DNA from: Coriolopsis trogii
Lineage: Eukaryota > Basidiomycota > Agaricomycetes > Polyporales > Polyporaceae
NCBI GenBank assembly: GCA_020543525.1
Contig: JAHYIO010000006.1
Span: 434,001-498,000, forward strand
Direction: 5' to 3'
DNA: 64,000 bases
The stretch's first letter is position 1. Each line of letters begins with the position of its first letter. The notes beneath the pieces were generated by a model. That model was not told the origin of the DNA. It did not search any database and worked only from the letters and a program-made list of their open reading frames with translations. A program made the translations under genes and the position numbers. Shown here one piece after another: positions 56,558 to 64,000 of this stretch.

Positions 56558-56851
56558 AAAATGTACAATAACGTTGTACGATTTGATTTGACGATAAGTG
56601 ATGCTTCACGACGAGCTCTGAGTATCGATTCCAGCTGTATGAGCATTGAGAGGATCATGAAACCAGAGTGCGTGGGAGAACTGCTCAGATCAGATCAGGA
56701 GGCTGCTCTACATAGGCGCCAAAAGTGAAGCTTGACTCCGTGCTCTGTTCAAACTGACGGTAAATATCTGACATTCCATAGTGGGCCGTAAGAAAACTAT
56801 CGCAAATCACAAGAGACACGCCCGACACGCATCATTCACGCAAGCCTCCCG

Positions 56852-58600
56852 ATGAATGTCGACAAAACGCGCCCGGAGCTGCCTATCGAGCTCTACACGC
56901 ACATTTTCGGACTTCTGCCGCCTGAAGACCCCCTGACGCACACAACGCTTCTCAACATCCGGTCTACGAGCAAATATTTTCATAAAGCAGCGTCCGCTCC
57001 GTCCCTCTGGTAGCCGTTCTACGAAAAGTCCTACAAGCAGTATTCGCCCAGGGCCGAGACGCGCCGCAGGGCGCAATTTGGCGACGACTACTGCAAGCTG
57101 TATTTTGTACGTCGCCAGCTCGACTATCGCGCACTCGAGCTAGTGGACGCTATTCGTACGGAGATCTCAGGACGCAACGCGCGCGCGTGCTGGCGCAAGA
57201 GCTGTCGTTCGATGTCTGGGATGCGCTTCAGGCGGAGACCGTGCTACCGCTTCCCAAGTACTTCAGGAAACCGGCGGCCATCGACCATGCGGGGACGCAG
57301 GCGCAGGAGCGGGAGCCTGAGCCTGCTTCACATGCCTTTCCGAGGCGGTACTGGGCCAAGGCGGCACAAGGGGTCATCGCATGCTATTGGGCTGTGACGA
57401 TATGGAAGCGTGCGGGGGAGTACGCCTCAGCGGTGGAGTCTGAGGAGGTCTTCGCTGGCTTCTCTGCCTTTTTGGAGTTTCTCCCTTTGAGGTGAGTGTG
57501 GTCCTTGTTCGGACCGTATGTGTATTTGATTGAGATCGATGGTTCGGTGCCGCGGATCAGAGCAAGACTGGACCATGTTGCGCAGGACTGCCGCGAGTAC
57601 CTTGAGGAAGTGGAGTCTGTCTTATACCAGACGTGCAATTTGCTCGATCTGGGCAGACTTTGCGCGAGGATCATCGAGTTCATGAATGCAAAGCGGTTTA
57701 TTACGGAAGGTAGTGTGATGTATTCGTCATCTGGCCATCTAGTGCTTACTCGTACTTCTGCAGCTGAACCAGACTTCAATCACGACTATCTGCTGGATTC
57801 CTACCCCCATAAAGTGGTCTCTGACAGACTCCCTCTCAGCACCCTCTCGAACATGTGGATATTCGCTGCAGTATGCAAGCGTTTGGGTCTTAACGCGTGC
57901 CCTACTCAAGGATTCGGAGACGTGAGTAACCCGTATGGCCCGTCAAGCACAGTCCATGCCCCCACAACAGGGAGATTCAGGTCTTTGTCGACTTGGCTCG
58001 CCCAGCTCCGGCGCCTGTCCCGGTGGCGCAGGTCGCTCCTAATCCCTGGATGGCTCCTACCGCCCAACAGTCCTTCTCGGCTGTACCCCACCTCTCGCTT
58101 GTGTTCCTTCGCGAAGCCCTTGTTGAGGCAAGCCGGAACATCACCTGATGCAAACACCGCAATTACAATGACGACGACGACGAAGGTTCATTCATTGCTG
58201 GAAAAGAGAACTGTGACACTGCGATCTATGCTGTGCTGTGTGCGAGCACGATTGTGCAGGGCGACCCGCCATTGTACGATGAGAGAATGTTGGCCGCGCC
58301 GTATTGACGAAAGTGAGCTTTCTTGATCCATTGCAAGCGTCCATACACACAGAACTCTTTGACTGAACTCGCTTATCTAGCTCGGGACTCGTAGCCTGTT
58401 GGGACGAGATTCTTGCCGAGTTACAAACGAGGGCTCCCGCGAGGGACGCATATACCCTGCATTCCAACTGGGCGCGTCTTGAACGCTACGTCGAGGATGT
58501 CTCATTCTCGGAGGTCGACGACGCTGGCCGCCCCAAGCGCCTTGTCATGACGGCGGAGATTCGGACGCTGTATCCCGAAGATGGTATACCTGAGCTTTGA
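56852..58600 (+). pseudogene. decayed F-box/FBXO21-like gene
   Basis: The frame begins MNVDKTRPELPIELYTHIFG, a good F-box, and continues NIRSTSKYFHKAASAPSLW to an in-frame TAG at 57011-57013. The family part resumes as YKQYSPRAETRRRAQFG. A frame change occurs near 57175-57190, after which LAQELSFDVWDALQ reads in another frame. A middle part resembles the SirB1/transglutaminase-like domain of FBXO21 (RARLDHVAQDCREYLEE). Two further TGA codons lie at 58146 and 58305 between otherwise family-like stretches. The tail ends LYPEDGIPEL. Several disruptions spread along the gene make a pseudogene the best call. It lies between two NCS1 permease copies. Confidence 0.7.
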
Positions 58601-59450
58601 TATGTACCACTTCACATACGACTAAACGAAAGCTGTTAACTGCATATGCCGACAACTTTCTGACAATCTCTCCAGCTAACGCCAACCTCCAGTAGCTGTG
58701 TTTGAACTGAGACATAGCCTCCTTGTCCAGAGTCTGCTGGACGGCTTCGTACTCGTCAGCAATACGTCTCCCTAACGGACTACATCGCAGCTCTGGATGG
58801 AATGTCGCCAGGTAGAATATGGTATCAGCTTTCTCCTATGGCGACGTACGTCCAGAGTCGTCCTCGACTTTCCGCCATTGCGGCAAGTCCTTTCATCACT
58901 GGTCATCGTGACCTTCAACCCTCCTGTATCATGTCGTAAGTGTTTCAAACCGTGAGCCTTGTACTGAGATCTGACAGAGGACCCTCATATCACAGCGCTC
59001 GCATCGTGACGTTGAAAGAGGATTCCCTGTCAGCGTCAGTGTCACTCTGACACGGTGAGTCGCTGGATACAAGTCAGCCGACAGTCAATACGTATCTTCC
59101 GGACAGCCCGTGGTTCTCACATGACATCGAGCTTGGTGAGCATGAGAGAGATACGGGAGGGTAGCGGCAGCACTGCGGTCGTAATGTTGAGCGTGAGTTT
59201 GGCGCGTGCCCGGCATCGTATCGTGCCATGGTCCTTTACTGACAGTCACCGTACATAGACTTATCAGGGAGCTGAGGCTTGTGCTTATCCGAAGCTCTGT
59301 GCCGTTTCGCTTTGGATGGTGGAAGCCCGTGCGCTCCACGCATGGTTCTATTTGTAGAACCTCCTATCCAGCAATGGACTCGAGAAGCGTACTTATGCTC
59401 CCCACTTGCGGTATCGCTTGTTCACCCAGCAAGTCTGTTCCACATTGACC
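58601..59450. other. intergenic region upstream of permease copy B
   Basis: About 850 nt without a supported gene. Open frames here lack domains. Confidence 0.5.
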
Positions 59451-61790
59451 ATGGGGCTTCTGCGAAAGCTACAGGTCGACGATGCAGACGCGCTCAGCTG
59501 GTCAGAGGCTTTCTTGAAGGTGAGTAAGAGACCTGTGCTTGCTCTGAAGTACTCGTTGTTGCGGAGTTGGGATGAACGCCCGTACAGAATGAAGACTTAA
59601 CACCTGTGCCTGACGACAAGAGAACATGGGGCGGATGGAATTTCTTCGCATTGTGAGTTCCTTGTCCTCTCCACGCAAACAGGGTTCACCCATGCAACAA
59701 CCAGTCAAGCGTCGACGAGCTTCAATATCAACACGTAGGTGTTGACACTCGAATATCTTCGCTAACTTGCACAAGGTGGTACCGGTGACTGAATATACCC
59801 TGTCCGACTAGATGGATGATCGTATCCTCGAGTATTGTGCTGGGTCTCTCCTGGTGGCAAGCATGGATCTGTGTATGGCTCGGGTATGCGCTTGCTGCGC
59901 CATTCGTCGCACTTAACGCGCGACCTGGAGCAATCTTCCATGTCACCTTCCCAGTCGTCGCGCGTACAAGCTTTGGGCTCTGGGGAAGCCTGTGGTGCGT
60001 GTTCAATCGTGGCGTCATATCATGGTGGGTGTTCGTCGTCCACTTCCGCGTTGGAAATCACCTGAAGCGCACTTCTCCCTAGTATATGGTACGGCGTTCA
60101 GACGAGCATAGGCGGCTCGTGCGTACTCGTCATGTTGAGGGCAATGTGGCCGTCGGTGAACGACATACGTGAATACTTTGTCTTTTTCCCCCGTCGAGGC
60201 GCTTCTAATGACATCTCACGGAGTGCAGCCAATTCAATACCCGCGTCCTCCGGGACAACGACGCGAGACTTCGTGTGTTTCTTCATCTTCTGGTTCATAT
60301 CGCTCCCTTTCATATGGTTCCCGATGCACACTATGTGAGTTCATTCCACACAGATTGATACGATTGTCAGTCACTTACTCAGTAATTGTATACAGCCGTC
60401 ACTTCTTCACCGTCAAAGCCGTCTTCGTCCCGATTGCAGGAATCACCTTCTTTATTTGGTGTACTGTGAAAGCTCACGGCGTCGGACCAATTGTTCGCCA
60501 GCCAGGTACCCTACACGGCTCTGAGCTAGGGTGGGGCATGGTGTCTGGTGTCATGGCTTGCTTTGGGAATATGGCTGCGTTGATAACGTACGTCTCGCAA
60601 GCTGCGTTGACACGAAACTGTGAGTACATGACTCATGCTAACTTACAGGAACGCGCCGGACTTTGCTTCTCGGGCGAGATATCCTGCAGCGGCGGTGGTG
60701 CCACAGCTCACAGCAATCCCCATCGGCTTCGGGCTTGTGACCTTTCTCGGGGTGATTGTCAGTTCGTCATCGCAAGCAATTTACGGAGAGGCTATCTGGT
60801 CCCCAATTGATCTCTTGGGAAAATTCCTCGATGACGAGCCCAGCCATGCTACCCGGTTCGGTGTGTGGTTCGTTTCCGTATCTTTTATCATGGCGCAGGT
60901 GAGCAGATTTCTTAGGTGATAGAATTCAGGAGGTATACCCCATACGACCCTCAATACGTGCCTACAGATCGGAACGAATATTTCGGCCAACTCGATTAGT
61001 GCAGGTTGCGACTTGACTGCACTTCTACCTCGATACATCGTGAGTCGCCCACAATGTACATGAATGCCACAAGTACTTACTGGTATGGATGGAGAACATC
61101 CGCAGGGGAGGATACATTGCTGCGATCGTCGGACTATGCATGTGTCCGTGGAATTTGCTGAAGAGCAGCAGTACATTCACCACCTACTTGTCGGCGTACT
61201 CAGTCTTCCTGAGCGCGATTGCTGGGGTCATGGTATGCATTCATGAACTCACTCAAATATAAGAGCTTTATTGACATGAGAGAGCCAGGTCATGGAATAC
61301 TATGTCATCCGGAAAGGTCATTACAGAGTACAAGACCTCTACCATGCGGGCAGAGACGGATGGTACTGGTATACATTTGGCATCAACTTCCGGTAACCAC
61401 GAGTTCCTGCTCCAGTTCTTCTGGCGTTGACTGATTCATTCCATGTTTGCATACAGTGCGTACTTGGCTTACGTCTCCGGGATCGCGATTAACGTCGTTG
61501 GCTTCGCCGGGACGGCGGGGCGCACTGTGCCTCTTGCGGCCATACGCATCTACCAACTCTCGTTCTTCACCGGCTTCGCCACGTCCGCGCTCGTGTACTG
61601 GGTACTCAACACAATCTTTCCATCCTGTGGCTCGACGGAATGCAAGGTTTTTGACGAGGTGCAAGTCGACGTGTCTACCATGCTGAGACAGGACGATTGC
61701 GCCGGCGGAAACACTCCGCATTCAATGGACGAGGATCGCAAGAGCGTGGCAAGCCAGGTAGTGAGAAGTGTTAGGAGTCTGGAGGTATGA
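59451..61790 (+). CDS. NCS1-family uracil-type permease (copy B, diverged)
   Basis: Paralogue of the permease at 54251, with the same exon order. The start at 59451 gives [15 protein letters not shown]. Conserved helices include [13 protein letters not shown] wording ([16 protein letters not shown]), [46 protein letters not shown] and [12 protein letters not shown]. Two places differ from copy A. The first-helix motif read there as FWIADSFN becomes FQASTSFN with the available splice sites, and TDYYV becomes VMEYYV. The remainder is open through VRSLEV. It may have altered specificity or be starting to decay. The tail is shorter than in copy A but keeps the [14 protein letters not shown] ending. 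Confidence 0.82.
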
Positions 61791-63600
61791 GCTGCCGCGA
61801 CCATTGCCCTACTATTATGACATATGCAGAGCCGACTGGATGAGCCCGTTTGTATAGTACGAGATGAGTTCAAGTGGTACTGGCGTCTGATATCGGCAAT
61901 TTCCGAGGATATCTGTCGGTGAGATCTGGATCTAAACGATCGTCTCAGTTGCTTTCGACTCTCACTACCGCGCACGCTTGCCTGTCCCTCTTCGCTATGT
62001 CTAGGTCTTATGCTCAGCGAGGTTACGGAATGAGAAGCACACGACCCTTCGGAGAGAGGAGCGCGCCGATTAGCCATGCGTCTCAGGACGTGCGGCGGCG
62101 TGGCACGCGTGACTTCAAACATGACTTCCCCGACAGGCAATGCTACGTGCATCTCCAACTGATCTCACAGGGGTGTTACACGTTTGCAAGCCGCAGAACA
62201 GCAGGCATTTGCCAGTATCCTAGGTGAGTTTGAGCACAACCATAGTGACAGCCTATACTACTATTGACAGGCCGCCCTTACTCGTCACACAGAGCAGATC
62301 GCATAGCAACCTTTATTCCTCCCACCGCATAAGCACAGCTTTTCCCACAAACTCTCCGTTCTTGGGGTTGGAAACTTAATGTAACGTCGCGCATCGATTG
62401 CTGTCAAGGTCTTCGACTGTAGGACGGTGACTTGTACATCGTTTGTCGGGTGTTACTGAAAGACAGTTGAAGGTACATGCCACGTTATTCCGACACTCAT
62501 CGGAGGCAAGTCACGTCCCTCTAAGGGAGATTGCCCGTTAACATAACATAGAATCTGTAAGTGACGGCCTTCCGAGGCTTTGTTCGTGTCAGGCCTGCGC
62601 TCATTCTGGTCAAACGCCGACACCTGCCACGGTCCACCTCGGCATCGGTGTCAATCAATTATAGGAGCGAAGGGCTTTCCCCGCGACATTGTGATATCAA
62701 TATGGGTCATCACAGTGTATTTATCCGGCTAACAGTGACGACAGCGTATGCCGACCCGGTGTCGGATTCGGAATTCGGTAGCATTCTACACTGCAATGAG
62801 TGCCTATAGCTGAGTGCGAAGCATGAAGATCCAATGGCAAACTCTGATGCCGCTTTCCAAAGCACGTTTCGCTACAAACACCCTTGTTCCCCATACGGTA
62901 TGACCCGGGCCTGACGGGAGGGCGCATCATAGTCTGCCCATATTTCAAACTTCTCGCTAATCATACCTCACGCTTTGCCTCCAGGCACCTGGCGCAGTAT
63001 ACTGTATGTACCCCGAGAGCTGCCGTCCAATTGATCAAAAGGTCCCAAGTCGACAACCCTGAAGTTTACTGTCCAGCCTTGCGCGCAGACCACGCCACAA
63101 ACACGAGAGTAAACCGTATTCCTGACCATTCACAGGTCCGACAGCAACGTACGTCAGTGATCGTCATGGATTGGTTTCACGGCAAAATGGCTGCAGCCCT
63201 TGCAGGACGACGTTGCCTCAATACAGCTTTCCGACAGTCTAGCATCGCTTGTGACTTTGACCTAGCAACTCTTCGGCCCTACTAGGTTCCGACGCCCTTC
63301 AGCTCTTGTCGAAACACTCATTTCCCGATATACCCGTCGAACGAGGACTGGGGTCACTACAGTGTCATGTCTATCCACTTTGGACACGAGGCTTGACTGG
63401 GTCCTCGCCACGGCTCTGTCGCAAGATCGGTCATATTCCCTTTGGGCGACATCCACCTTGTATTACTCCCTTCTCGCAGCGTTCAACGTCGTCATGGTAT
63501 ATAAACTCCTCGAGAATCACGCTACAACCCATAGTTGTGACTCCCCTCGTTCCTTGCATTCTCCACAATCTGCGTACCGACCACTATTCCCAGACGCCCA
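61791..63600. other. intergenic region
   Basis: About 1.8 kb between permease copy B and the last gene. Several short open frames, none with a recognisable motif. The TATA element near the right end is listed separately. Confidence 0.5.
63498..63505 (+). promoter_or_regulatory. TATA element of DUF6593 copy B
   Basis: TATATAAA, 96 nt upstream of the start at 63601. Position and core resemble the element before copy A, although the flanking palindrome is absent here. Confidence 0.55.
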
Positions 63601-64000
63601 ATGAACCCCTACGGACAGCAATGGCAGCAGGGCGAAGCCGAGCCCTCGGTATACGGTGCACTACCGTCTCTCCCTGTATCGTATCTCTCTGCGAGCCCAC
63701 ACGACTGTGTCACATTCGTATTTGCAAACTTTAAAACTACTATCCTGAACTCGATCATCCTCGGGCCACAACAGCGGACGGCGTACCACGTCGTGACTGA
63801 GGCGACCCAGCCGGCGTGCACGATCGTCAAGGACAACGAGGGCACGACAGTGGCAATGGTGCAATGGCAGCCTGCTGCCTCTGTCGAAATTCGAGGCAAC
63901 GTCGCGTCGCGCCAGCGCGTGCGCGACTGGTTGCGGCTCGCGTCGGACCAGAGGTGCGTACGCGAGTACAACATCCCGCCCTAACGTTCGAGTTCTGCTC
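63601..64000 (+). CDS. DUF6593-family protein (copy B), 3' partial
   Basis: Second DUF6593 gene, cut by the window edge. The start at 63601 opens MNPYGQQWQQGEAEPS. The core reads FKTTILNSIILGPQQRTAYH, then MVQWQPAASVEIRG and VRDWLRLASDQR. The first exon stops at the same place as in copy A (a gtgcgt donor near 63953), so the rest of the protein lies beyond the window. It differs from copy A by a short insert after GALPS. It is in the opposite orientation to copy A; the two flank the permease block. Confidence 0.85.

Noticed and set aside
1..64000. Transposable elements, CRISPR arrays and tRNA genes
   Set aside because: No reverse transcriptase, transposase, terminal repeats, regularly spaced repeats or tRNA B-box sequences were recognised by reading; a tRNAscan or repeat-library search would settle this.

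Overview
The window is nuclear DNA from a filamentous basidiomycete, most likely a wood-decaying Agaricomycete of polypore type. The genes are split by many short introns (about 45 to 75 nt, GT-AG). DUF6533 and DUF6593 proteins, both essentially confined to mushroom-forming fungi, are present. So are a secreted AA9 lytic polysaccharide monooxygenase, several cytochrome P450s and F-box/LRR-like proteins. I found no bacterial genes, CRISPR arrays, rRNA genes, recognisable tRNAs or intact transposon.

Layout, left to right. About 0.3-1.5 kb: 3' part of a single-pass membrane protein. 2.5-8.4 kb: two tandem paralogous P450s on the minus strand. 9.3-13 kb: mitochondrial methionyl-tRNA formyltransferase and an AIM9-like phosphotransferase-fold protein. 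14.3-18.1 kb: a GDSAGG alpha/beta hydrolase divergent from a DUF1295 membrane protein. 18.7-20.4 kb: an F-box protein. 20.6-21.3 kb: a small unknown protein. 21.8-26.7 kb: an RSC8/SWI3-type chromatin remodelling subunit divergent from a PPR-like, probably mitochondrial protein. 28.0-30.4 kb: a third, unrelated P450. 31.3 kb: a truncated HET-domain gene. 32.2-34.4 kb: a DUF6533 membrane protein. 34.9-36.0 kb: AA9 LPMO. 36.7-38.5 kb: RPB11 divergent from ribosomal protein uL15 (RPL28). 39.2-41.6 kb: a small unknown gene overlapping a mahogunin-like RING protein. 42.2-43.2 kb: a TLG1/syntaxin-6-type SNARE. 43.6-46.6 kb: a Nim1/Gin4-type kinase. 47.7-48.5 kb: DUF6593 protein. 50.5-52.5 kb: GID-complex subunit FYV10/GID9. 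54.3-61.8 kb: two NCS1 (uracil-permease-type) transporters flanking a decayed FBXO21-like gene. 63.6 kb to the end: a second DUF6593 gene, facing the other way.

Most of the window is a housekeeping neighbourhood (transcription, translation, trafficking, cell-cycle and metabolic control) with lineage-specific genes inserted. The dynamic parts are the tandem P450s and the 47.7-64 kb block, where DUF6593 and NCS1 genes are each present twice and the F-box gene between the transporters carries several stops. I do not see a clear new multi-gene system. The most unusual signals are the two-frame exon at 39.9-40.0 kb, the interrupted RING of the mahogunin-like protein, and the second NCS1 copy, which has lost motifs its neighbour keeps. 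Gene models are hand-spliced; exact boundaries should be treated as proposals.
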